Assembly: GCA_018609665.1 (NCBI GenBank)
Contig: JAHENN010000209.1
Coordinates: forward strand, 1 to 5,769
DNA length: 5,769 nucleotides
Direction of reading: 5' to 3'
Source of the DNA: Haloarculaceae archaeon
Lineage (GTDB): Archaea > Halobacteriota > Halobacteria > Halobacteriales > Haloarculaceae
Shown: positions 1-5,042 of the stretch, piece by piece
Layout of the letters: each line of letters opens with the position of its first letter
Numbering within the stretch: position 1 is the stretch's first letter
Program-made: the position numbers and the translations under genes
Notes under the pieces: generated by a model
Database searches by the model: none
Seen by the model: only the letters and a program-made list of their open reading frames with translations
What the model was told of the DNA's origin: nothing

Positions 1-319
1 GTTCGGCCTCGGTGACGACGCCGCCGTCCTCGGCTGCCTCGAAGGCCGCCGTCCGGGCCCGTCGCGGCCCCACCGGCGCCCGCGTCTCGAAGGCCGCCTC
101 CCGCTCGAGCAGCTTCGCGAACCCGCGGACGAGCTTGAAGTCGCCGGCCTCCCGCTCGAGGTCCGTCAGCGCGTCGTCCAGCGTCGCCCGCCGCTCGCCG
201 ACGTGGCCCCGGTAGACGCCGAGGACCCGGCCGGCCAGCGCCTCGTCGTCGGGGTCGGTGAACCGCGGGTGGTAGCCGCCGCCGGCCCGCGAGACGCGCA
301 GGAGGTCCTTCGTGAGCAC
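1..319 (-). CDS. bax1: Bax1/DUF790 family nuclease, N-terminal 106 residues (gene runs off the left edge)
   Basis: The protein begins V(M)LTKDLLRVSRAGGGYHP and continues through YRGHVGER, DFKLVRGFAKLLER and FETRAPV. I recognise this as the N-terminus of the archaeal DUF790 family. Family knowledge: in archaea this protein is Bax1, a structure-specific nuclease that pairs with the XPB helicase in a nucleotide-excision-repair-like activity. Its usual neighbour, xpb, would lie beyond position 1 and is not visible. The start is GTG at 319-317. It is favoured because the family begins with LTKDLL and a TATA-like box sits about 26 nt upstream (341-350), fitting a leaderless transcript. The first 92 bp (319-228) are repeated exactly at 2234-2143 on the other side of the hemAT gene, so the 5' end and promoter of this copy were rebuilt by an insertion or duplication. 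The nuclease active site is outside the window, so intactness cannot be judged. Confidence 0.85.
   Translation of the reverse strand, partial: MLTKDLLRVSRAGGGYHPRFTDPDDEALAGRVLGVYRGHVGERRATLDDALTDLEREAGDFKLVRGFAKLLEREAAFETRAPVGPRRARTAAFEAAEDGGVVTEAE
228..319. repeat. Left copy of the 92-bp direct repeat flanking hemAT
   Basis: It is identical base for base to 2143-2234 and in direct orientation. It lies within the intact bax1 copy. The repeat ends exactly at the bax1 start codon: position 320 differs from 2235, and the upstream sequences then diverge. At the other end position 227 differs from 2142, with patchy similarity for about 15 further bases. The pair encloses hemAT with both intergenic regions. 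Confidence 0.9.
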
Positions 320-340
320 CGGCGGAGATTCGGTCGCCGG

Positions 341-350
341 TAAATAAAAG
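341..350 (-). promoter_or_regulatory. TATA-like box of the left bax1 copy
   Basis: On the minus strand this reads CTTTTATTTA, centred about 26 nt upstream of the GTG at 319. This is the expected TATA position for a leaderless haloarchaeal mRNA. An ungapped comparison with the region upstream of the truncated copy (2235-2274) shows roughly 60% matching bases, including the A-rich box. The two upstream regions therefore look like diverged versions of one promoter rather than unrelated DNA. Confidence 0.55.
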
Positions 351-532
351 CATCGCGGGTGTTGGTACCCCCCTCGGGTTCGGATACCGCCGCTCGTCGA
401 CGGCGACAGCACGACTCCGATACCGGCAGAGGCGGATGGAAAGACGACCGGTTCCCCCGGCGGGACCTGACGGTTGGAAACGTCCCCACCGACACCGGCG
501 GTGCGTTCCAGAAAATGCATATAGCTATTTTG

Positions 533-550
533 ATTATCTCAAGCGATAAT
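533..550. repeat. Inverted repeat upstream of hemAT, possible operator
   Basis: Arms ATTATC (533-538) and GATAAT (545-550) are perfect reverse complements around a 6-nt spacer. The repeat ends about 11 nt before the TATA-like box of hemAT, in an unusually AT-rich patch (511-570). A palindrome ATAGCTAT lies just upstream (521-528). The position suits an activator or repressor site, but no regulator is identified. The bulk of the 320-592 intergenic region shows no other gene; its left part carries the bax1 promoter. Confidence 0.35.
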
Positions 551-561
551 GTCATCTCCCG

Positions 562-568
562 TTATATT
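562..568 (+). promoter_or_regulatory. TATA-like box of hemAT
   Basis: TTATATT lies 25-31 nt upstream of the ATG at 593, the spacing expected for a leaderless haloarchaeal transcript. There is no Shine-Dalgarno sequence directly before the ATG. This supports 593 as both transcription and translation start, rather than the in-frame GTG at 359. Confidence 0.55.
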
Positions 569-592
569 CGTGCGGAATTGTTACGTGGTACC

Positions 593-2122
593 ATGTCGAC
601 TGGCGACGACATGAAAATCACGGACGAAGAACGGAGACAGGTCAGCGGAGAACGGTTGACGGAGGAGCTCGGCATCGATGAGCGCGAAATCGGGTGGCGC
701 AAGGAGTTCACGCGGTTCAACGAGGCCGATGCCCAACGGCTCGACGAGATGGGCGATCTCTTCGAGAGAATCTCCGAGGACCTCGTCGAAGAGTTCTACG
801 CCCACCTCAAGTCGTACTCGGAGACGGTCAGCATCCTCGGCTCCTCGTCGAAGCCGGTGCAGGCAATCAAATCGGACCAGCAGAGGTACCTGGTGGAACT
901 GGGGAGCGGGGAGTACGACCAGCGGTACTTCGACCGACGAGCCCGAATCGGGCAGATTCACGACATGCTCGACCTGGGTCCGAAAATCTATCTCGGTGCT
1001 TACAGCATCTACTACGAGGGCATCCTCGAGGCCATCGGCGAGGAAGCAAAGGAGGAGTTCGCACAGGCCGACGGCGGGGTAGAGCTTCGGGAGTCGCAGA
1101 CGGAGTCAGACACCGGGACGACGCCGGACGCCGGAGCACCGACGCGGGCAGGTGTGGAGGGAGCCGTCGATACGGTGGTAGAGCGCGCGATGTCGGCGCT
1201 CAAACTCATGCTCCTCGACCAGCAGGTGGCTATGGACACCTACATCAATTCATACGTCAGCGAGATGGCGGACGTCTCCGTCGATATCAGAGAGCAGGTC
1301 GACGTCCTCCAAGACAAATCGGAGGACGTGACTGCCAGCTCCCAGCAAATAAGCGAACTCGCCGACGAGCAGAGCGAGACGATGGAGGAAGTCGCATCGG
1401 AGGTGTCTGATATGAGTGCGTCGGTCGAGGAGATTGCCGCGACCGCCGACCAGCTATCGTCGACCAGCGAGGAAGCCGAGAGTCAGGCCACCCAGGGGCA
1501 AGAGTCGGCTACCGACGCCATCGAGGCGATGGAGGACGTCGACGCAGCAGCCAAGGAGGTGACCGACGATGTCGACCGGCTCCAACAGCAGGTCAGCGAG
1601 ATCGACGAGGTCGTCGAGGTCATCGACGGCATCGCCGAACAGACGAACCTGTTGGCGCTGAACGCCTCCATCGAGGCCGCCCGGGCCGGAGAGGCCGGCG
1701 AGGGCTTCGCCGTCGTCGCCGACGAGGTGAAGTCCCTGGCCGAGGAGTCCCAGGAGCAGGCGAGCCAGATTGAGAAGATGGTGCAGCGCATCCAGACGGA
1801 CACCGATGAGACCGTCGACAGCCTCCAGACGACCACCGAAGCCATCGACAACGGTATCGACGCGGTTGAGGGAGCGATGGGGAACCTCACTGAAATCGTC
1901 GGTGCAGTCGAGGAGACCGCCGAGGGCATCGAGGAGGTCGCGGAGGTGACGGACGCCCAGGCCGCATCCACGGAGGAGGTCGCGAGCATGGTCGACCGCG
2001 CTGTCGACCAGGCCGAGGAGGTGTCCGACGAGATAGAGCGCGTCGCCTCGGCCAACGAGCGACAGGCAGAGCGGGTCCAGCAGATAGACAAGACGGTCGA
2101 ACGGCTCGCAGACGCTGAGTGA
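593..2122 (+). CDS. hemAT: HemAT-type globin-coupled aerotaxis transducer (soluble methyl-accepting protein)
   Basis: This 509-aa protein has a globin-coupled sensor domain at the N-terminus and a methyl-accepting signalling domain at the C-terminus, with no transmembrane segment, so it should be cytoplasmic. Family knowledge: HemAT binds oxygen through haem and signals to CheA/CheW to steer motility. The globin part spans about residues 20-200. His123 in RIGQIHDMLDLGPK fits the proximal haem ligand, and Tyr69 in EEFYAHL fits a distal-side tyrosine. A Gly/Thr/Asp-rich loop (about 155-185) interrupts the globin before its last helix (ALKLMLLDQQVAMDTY). From about 215 onward the protein is coiled coil rich in Glu, Ala, Ser and Gln. 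The conserved hairpin tip is at residues 346-367 (GIAEQTNLLALN, then SIEAARAGE). ATG 593 was chosen for the TATA spacing; ATG 611 is an alternative. The gene lies opposite to its neighbours inside the bax1 duplication and looks less GC-rich than they do, suggesting transfer. Confidence 0.92.
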   Translation: MSTGDDMKITDEERRQVSGERLTEELGIDEREIGWRKEFTRFNEADAQRLDEMGDLFERISEDLVEEFYAHLKSYSETVSILGSSSKPVQAIKSDQQRYLVELGSGEYDQRYFDRRARIGQIHDMLDLGPKIYLGAYSIYYEGILEAIGEEAKEEFAQADGGVELRESQTESDTGTTPDAGAPTRAGVEGAVDTVVERAMSALKLMLLDQQVAMDTYINSYVSEMADVSVDIREQVDVLQDKSEDVTASSQQISELADEQSETMEEVASEVSDMSASVEEIAATADQLSSTSEEAESQATQGQESATDAIEAMEDVDAAAKEVTDDVDRLQQQVSEIDEVVEVIDGIAEQTNLLALNASIEAARAGEAGEGFAVVADEVKSLAEESQEQASQIEKMVQRIQTDTDETVDSLQTTTEAIDNGIDAVEGAMGNLTEIVGAVEETAEGIEEVAEVTDAQAASTEEVASMVDRAVDQAEEVSDEIERVASANERQAERVQQIDKTVERLADAE

Positions 2123-2142
2123 CCCAAACGACCCTGGGGACG

Positions 2143-2234
2143 CGGCCGGCCAGCGCCTCGTCGTCGGGGTCGGTGAACCGCGGGTGGTAGCCGCCGCCGG
2201 CCCGCGAGACGCGCAGGAGGTCCTTCGTGAGCAC
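2143..2234 (-). pseudogene. bax1: Truncated duplicate of the bax1 5' end (30 codons)
   Basis: These 92 bp match 228-319 exactly, at an offset of 1915 bp and in the same orientation. The segment begins with the same GTG and encodes LTKDLLRVSRAGGGYHP through DDEALAGR. At 2142 the similarity breaks, and the reading frame runs on as antisense of the end of hemAT (stop at 2122, only 20 bp away). No nuclease can be made from this stub. Its upstream side keeps a plausible ancestral context: the 69-aa gene ends 42 bp upstream, with a TATA-like box between. This copy therefore probably marks the original bax1 start, displaced by the hemAT-carrying DNA. Confidence 0.85.
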
Positions 2235-2257
2235 TGCCCGGCGGTCGGGCGCCGACG

Positions 2258-2266
2258 AGTAAAAAC
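2258..2266 (-). promoter_or_regulatory. TATA-like box of the displaced bax1 copy
   Basis: On the minus strand this reads GTTTTTACT, centred about 28 nt upstream of the GTG at 2234, in the 42-bp gap after the 69-aa gene. It is probably the ancestral bax1 promoter. Any transcript would now run through the stub and then antisense into hemAT. Confidence 0.4.
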
Positions 2267-2276
2267 GCCGCGGCCC

Positions 2277-2486
2277 TCAGCGCTCCCGCCGTTCGGCCTC
2301 CAGGTCGCGGGCCTCCGCCTCGAGGTCGCTCGTCTCCCCCTCGAGGCCGCCGACCTGCCCGCCGTGACCGGCGATCACCGAGGCGTCCAGCCGCGAGGGG
2401 CGGTGGCCGCCGTCGTCGGAGTCGGCGTCGTCGTCTCCGCCGCCCCGAAACCGGGCGAGGAGCCGACCCAGGAGTGTTCCGAGCAT
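2277..2486 (-). CDS. Small hypothetical protein, 69 aa, acidic middle and coiled-coil tail
   Basis: I do not recognise a named family. The protein starts MLGTLLGRLLARFRGGG, a short basic amphipathic helix that could touch a membrane or a partner. A run of Asp (GGGDDDADSDDGG) follows, then a charged tail in which L-E-x-E-x-x-D repeats at seven-residue spacing, suggesting a short coiled coil. The start at 2486 is preferred because a TATA-like CTTTTGTCC lies about 27 nt upstream, in the 49-bp gap after the nth stop. An upstream in-frame ATG at 2609 would overlap nth and has no such signal. It sits between nth and bax1 on the same strand and is probably part of the original gene row. Codon usage is as GC-rich as that of its neighbours. 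Real expression is likely but unproven. Confidence 0.6.
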   Translation of the reverse strand: MLGTLLGRLLARFRGGGDDDADSDDGGHRPSRLDASVIAGHGGQVGGLEGETSDLEAEARDLEAERRER

Positions 2487-2509
2487 CGCCCGGTCTACGG
2501 AGCCCCCGG

Positions 2510-2518
2510 ACAAAAGGG
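2510..2518 (-). promoter_or_regulatory. TATA-like box of the 69-aa gene
   Basis: On the minus strand this reads CCTTTTGTC, centred about 27 nt before the ATG at 2486, between the nth 3' fragment and the small gene. It suggests the small gene has its own leaderless promoter and may still be transcribed although nth upstream is broken. Confidence 0.4.
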
Positions 2519-2535
2519 CTCGGCCACGCCGGGAG

Positions 2536-2703
2536 TCAGCCGTCCGTTTCGGGCGCCTCCGCGGGGTCGACGGCCTCGCCCCTCTCGGGGTGGACGCCGA
2601 CCCGGTCACAGCGGTCGGCCATCGGACAGGCCTCGGGGTCGTCGAGACAGGCGGGCTCGCGTGCGGTGCAGTGCTCCCGGCCGAACTGTATCATCGCGGT
2701 GTG
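2536..2703 (-). pseudogene. nth: Endonuclease III C-terminal fragment with the 4Fe-4S cysteines
   Basis: The 55 codons before the TGA at 2536-2538 read HTAMIQFGREHC and then the cluster region. The cysteines are spaced C-X6-C-X6-C-X5-C, close to the C-X6-C-X2-C-X5-C of bacterial Nth but with a longer second gap. The end is an acidic tail (AVDPAEAPETDG). Family knowledge: this region holds the [4Fe-4S] cluster of the endonuclease III DNA glycosylase for oxidised pyrimidines. Immediately upstream of the HTAM codons the frame meets a stop within four codons, and the sequence changes to the AT-rich insert. No start codon or promoter is suitably placed, so this is a stranded 3' end. The matching 5' end is at 4989-4759. 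Confidence 0.85.
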
Positions 2704-2790
2704 GCCGAATCTTCACTTCGGAATATTTCTGCTATACAAACGATAGCAACACTTTTTCCGAGCGGCCTGGATTTTCGCTGGCACAGGGAC

Positions 2791-2797
2791 GGAGGTG
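2791..2797 (+). promoter_or_regulatory. Shine-Dalgarno sequence of the integrase remnant
   Basis: GGAGGTG is a perfect complement to the anti-Shine-Dalgarno end of archaeal 16S rRNA (CACCUCC). It lies 7 nt before the GTG at 2805 and decides that start. No other gene in the window has such a site, consistent with a foreign origin. Upstream (2704-2790) is AT-rich, with TATA-like stretches around 2722-2728 and 2732-2737. Confidence 0.6.
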
Positions 2798-2804
2798 TCT
2801 AACC

Positions 2805-2963
2805 GTGTCTCAAGCCGCCGAGATAGATCTTGATGGAGCTCTGAGCGCCTTCGAGACGACCATCCGAAACAAGCCGAATCGAGCAGATAGAGTGAGCGAA
2901 CGGACGGCAACAAGCTACCTCCGAAACGCTCGCTACTTCATCGAGTGGCTAGCAGAGGAGTAA
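2805..2963 (+). pseudogene. Tyrosine recombinase/integrase N-terminal remnant
   Basis: The 52-residue product starts VSQAAEIDLDGALSAFETT and ends SERTATSYLRNARYFIEWLAEE. The second half matches the style of the N-terminal SAM-like core-binding domain of archaeal phage/plasmid integrases (T-x2-Y-x2-N-x5-F-x-x-W-L). Such integrases normally exceed 300 residues; the catalytic Arg/His/Tyr domain is missing. After the TAA at 2961-2963, fragments that could be the continuation appear in shifted frames up to about 3025 (NPDDLPV, then VEETT, then EYAD), suggesting frameshift decay, though these matches are too short to be sure. The ATPase gene converges from 3059. The fragment is evidence that the insert in nth derives from an integrative element. 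It could still be a free-standing small DNA-binding protein. Confidence 0.55.
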
Positions 2964-3058
2964 TCCCGACGACCTGCCGGTTTGTCGAGGAGACCACCTG
3001 AATACGCCGACCCACCGCCAGCCATCACGAACGAGTACCGGTGCTCGGAGCCGCGGCA

Positions 3059-4441
3059 TCAGAACGCGGTGACGACGTCCTCGGTCGAGAACAGACAGAG
3101 GTCGTCGCGCTCCGCTGCCGCCTCGATCAGGCTCTGGTTGAAGCCGCTCCGAGCGAACAGGCAGAACTCGTGGGAGACATTACCCCCTCCCTGCGGCGTC
3201 CAGCGGATGTTCTTTACGTCGCGCTCGAGGTCGTTCAGCACGTCGTACCCCATCGGCTGGCTGGTGAACTTGCACTCGCCGGCGACCAGCGTCTCGCCGG
3301 TCGTCAGCCCGACCACGTCGACCTCCTGCTCCTGATACCACCAGCGGCCGATTCGGTCGAACGTGTACGCGTCGTAGAGGGTGTACACCGCGTTTCGACA
3401 CAACTCCTCGAACTTCGGGCTGACTGCGTCCGCGAGGTGTGGTTCGATCAGTTCCTCGTAGGCGTCGGTGCCTGCCCGGTCGTACTTGTCGCCCTGCCCG
3501 TAGACGAATCGGAACCAGAACCGGAACAGCGCGTCCTGCAACACGTACTGCCCCCGCCGGGATTGCGCGGGATTCTCGGTCACCGGCACCTCCCGACGGA
3601 CGATCTCCAAGTCCTGCAGATTCTTCAGGTAGTGGCTGATCTGGTCGGAGTCGATGCCGGCCGCCTGCGCGATCTCGTTCGAGGTCTCGTTTCCGGCGGC
3701 GATCGTCTTCAGAATCGAGAAGTAGCGGTTCGGATTCTCCAGCTCGGTTCGCAGTACGTACTCGGGTTCGTCGTGGAGAAACCCCCGCTTCGAGAGGACG
3801 GCATCCCGGATGTTCTCCCGCAGTGGTCGGTCGTCATCGACGGCCTGCAGGTAGTGCGGCGTCCCGCCGAAGACGCCCCACGCTAGCACCGTCTCCTCGG
3901 GATCGTAGTCGGGGAAGAACTCCGTCGCGGCGTCGAACGGCAGCTCCTCCAGTTGGAGGCGCATATCGAACCGCCCGTGTAGTGGACTCCCGCCACTCAT
4001 CACCTTCTCTTTCATCATACTGATTGACGATCCGACGAGCACCAACGTGGCAGACGTGCCTTCGACCTCGTGATCCCACAGTCGCTGAATGACCGAGGGG
4101 AGGCTCTCGTCGCTCTCGATGAGGAACGGGAACTCGTCAAGGACAATCAGCGCGTCCTGCTCGATGAGGTAGCCGAGGACGTCCTCCCACTCGCGGCGGA
4201 TGCGCTCGATGCCCGGGAAGGTTCTCGCCGCCTCCGCGACGAAGTCGTCGAGTTGTATCTGCTTCGTCGTCTCCGTAGCCTGGTAGTAGACGACCTCGTC
4301 TCGGTCGCGGATGGAGTGCTCGACCAGTTCCGTCTTCCCGACTCGCCGCCGCCCCCAGACGGTAATCAGCGAGTGTTCGTCGGTGTCGTACCGCTCTTGG
4401 AGGGCCGCGATGTCCGCATCGCGGTCGACGAACGCGTCCAT
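3059..4441 (-). CDS. AAA-type archaeal ATPase with HTH and C-terminal PD-(D/E)XK-like (DUF234-type) domain
   Basis: This 460-aa protein begins MDAFVDRDADIAALQERY, typical of the archaeal ATPase family (ATPase_2). Walker A is GRRRVGKT (30-37), Walker B is ALIVLDE (97-103), and a sensor-like strand is VLVGSS (134-139). A helix-turn-helix lies at about 254-283 (SNEIAQAAGIDSDQISHYL). The C-terminal part resembles DUF234: FRFWFRFVY (306-314), a helix with FEEL (344-347), then EVDVVGL (373-379) with Asp375 and AGECK (387-391) with Glu389/Lys391. This D...E-x-K order is the PD-(D/E)XK nuclease signature. Start 4441 is chosen over 4462 because a TATA-like box at 4463-4471 lies about 27 nt upstream and would overlap the earlier codon. 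The role is unknown. Family members are common in archaeal mobile DNA, and a nucleotide-sensing nuclease for defence or element maintenance is possible. All motifs look intact. Confidence 0.88.
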   Translation of the reverse strand: MDAFVDRDADIAALQERYDTDEHSLITVWGRRRVGKTELVEHSIRDRDEVVYYQATETTKQIQLDDFVAEAARTFPGIERIRREWEDVLGYLIEQDALIVLDEFPFLIESDESLPSVIQRLWDHEVEGTSATLVLVGSSISMMKEKVMSGGSPLHGRFDMRLQLEELPFDAATEFFPDYDPEETVLAWGVFGGTPHYLQAVDDDRPLRENIRDAVLSKRGFLHDEPEYVLRTELENPNRYFSILKTIAAGNETSNEIAQAAGIDSDQISHYLKNLQDLEIVRREVPVTENPAQSRRGQYVLQDALFRFWFRFVYGQGDKYDRAGTDAYEELIEPHLADAVSPKFEELCRNAVYTLYDAYTFDRIGRWWYQEQEVDVVGLTTGETLVAGECKFTSQPMGYDVLNDLERDVKNIRWTPQGGGNVSHEFCLFARSGFNQSLIEAAAERDDLCLFSTEDVVTAF

Positions 4442-4462
4442 AGGCGCACAGTCTGGGGCCAC

Positions 4463-4471
4463 CGCAATAAC
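4463..4471 (-). promoter_or_regulatory. TATA-like box of the ATPase gene
   Basis: On the minus strand GTTATTGCG is centred about 27 nt upstream of the ATG at 4441. The four-site array begins only 10 bp further upstream, so a protein bound there would sit next to the TFB/TBP complex. Confidence 0.5.
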
Positions 4472-4480
4472 AGCGTCGGC

Positions 4481-4532
4481 TAAGGTAGTTGAAAATAGGG
4501 TACTTTAGAATACCTAACCCTGAACTACCCTA
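4481..4532. repeat. Four-site dyad-symmetric array, consensus TARGGTANTTNAR
   Basis: Four 13-bp sites occur in 52 bp. On the plus strand they are TAAGGTAGTTGAA (4481-4493) and TAGGGTACTTTAG (4496-4508). On the minus strand they are TTAGGTATTCTAA (4517-4505) and TAGGGTAGTTCAG (4532-4520). The two plus sites are 15 bp apart, the two minus sites are 15 bp apart, and both inside and outside pairs share one dyad at 4506/4507. The outer part also forms a perfect 9-bp inverted repeat (4494-4502 with 4526-4534). The array is much more AT-rich than its surroundings and lies directly upstream of the ATPase promoter. It could be an operator, a recombinase or replication-protein site, or an element end. 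No protein is assigned. Confidence 0.7.
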
Positions 4533-4758
4533 TTCGGAAGTTCCGGGGAGTGGGCCGACGCTTATCCGAAGCCAGTGACGTCGTCGCGGTATGCGTGGCC
4601 CCGAGTTCGACTCCAGCGAGGAAGGCAAAAACGCGTTGGCCGCCGTCTCGCGGGTCGCCCTGCTCGCGGCTCGTTTCGCTCGTCGTTCGTCCGGCCGTTG
4701 CCTCCCGGCGGTCGGCCGCGCGGTCCCCGCTCGGTTGCTCCCGGGCGCGTGTCGGTTC
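4533..4758. other. Unassigned segment between the array and the nth 5' fragment
   Basis: On the minus strand the nth frame stays open from 4759 to a stop at 4525-4527, but the residues (rich in Arg, Glu, Thr, Ala; for example REATAGRTTSE) show no resemblance to endonuclease III. On the plus strand an ATG at 4591 has a TATA-like CTTATC (4561-4566) at leaderless spacing and would start MRGPEFDSSEEGKNALAAV, but this frame then runs antisense to nth. The tract around 4665-4690 (GCTCGTTTCGCTCGTCG) is the kind of simple GC-rich sequence common in haloarchaeal intergenic DNA. The segment is probably junction debris, perhaps with the first codons of another broken gene. Confidence 0.4.
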
Positions 4759-4989
4759 GCCGCCGTACCGCTCCAGCAGGGCGTCGTGTGCCGGCTGGCT
4801 GGCCGCGTCGGCGGTGTTCTGGCTCAACACGGTGCGGACGAGACACTCGAAGGCGTCGTGGCCGCCGTAGGTCTTCTGCCAGTAGCGCTCGCCGAGACGG
4901 TCGACGACCCGCTCGGCGCGGGCGCCGGCGGTCGCGGGGTCGAAGCGCGCGTCGGTGCCGCTGGCGATGTTCTCGGACGGCTCGTCCAT
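4759..4989 (-). pseudogene. nth: Endonuclease III N-terminal fragment (77 codons)
   Basis: From the ATG at 4989 the product reads MDEPSENIASG, then RAERVVDRLGERYWQKTYGG, then FECLVRTVLSQNTADAASQPAHDALLERYGG. The part FECLVRTVLSQNT matches the first conserved helices of Nth (E. coli FELLIAVLLSAQAT). Similarity ends at about residue 77, corresponding roughly to E. coli residue 55. The frame then runs on for 77 unrelated residues to a stop at 4525. The helix-hairpin-helix and the catalytic Lys and Asp (E. coli Lys120 and Asp138) are absent from the whole window, so the glycosylase/lyase cannot function from this locus. The start is 53 bp downstream of the DUF371 stop. A TATA-like CTCTTGTC (5018-5011) is about 25 nt upstream, so a truncated fusion protein could still be made. 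Confidence 0.85.
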
Positions 4990-5010
4990 GTCGGTACCGG
5001 GAGTCGGGAC

Positions 5011-5018
5011 GACAAGAG
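5011..5018 (-). promoter_or_regulatory. Possible TATA-like box of nth
   Basis: On the minus strand CTCTTGTC is centred about 25 nt before the ATG at 4989. It resembles the box of the 69-aa gene (CCTTTTGTC) at similar spacing. It is a weak match to the TATA consensus, so co-transcription with the DUF371 gene is equally possible. Confidence 0.3.
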
Positions 5019-5042
5019 GCTGTCCCGGCCCGCGGCGGTCCG

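Noticed and set aside
359..592. Upstream in-frame extension of hemAT starting at GTG 359
   Set aside because: The extra 78 residues are unlike any HemAT N-terminus and cross the AT-rich promoter patch; ATG 593 has a correctly spaced TATA box.
1483..2127. Minus-strand 214-codon frame antisense to the hemAT signalling domain
   Set aside because: Ser/Thr/Ala-rich mirror of the coiled-coil codons; no start signals.
3041..3886. Plus-strand 281-codon frame antisense to the ATPase
   Set aside because: It mirrors the ATPase codons, which carry intact Walker and nuclease motifs; no promoter or family resemblance.
4442..4462. Longer ATPase start at ATG 4462
   Set aside because: It would overlap the likely TATA box, and the family-like N-terminus begins at the Met at 4441.
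2701..4561. Possible target-site direct repeat GTGG(G)CCGA at 2701-2708 and 4552-4560
   Set aside because: Only 8-9 bases with an indel, common in GC-rich DNA, and the second copy is not at an nth junction.
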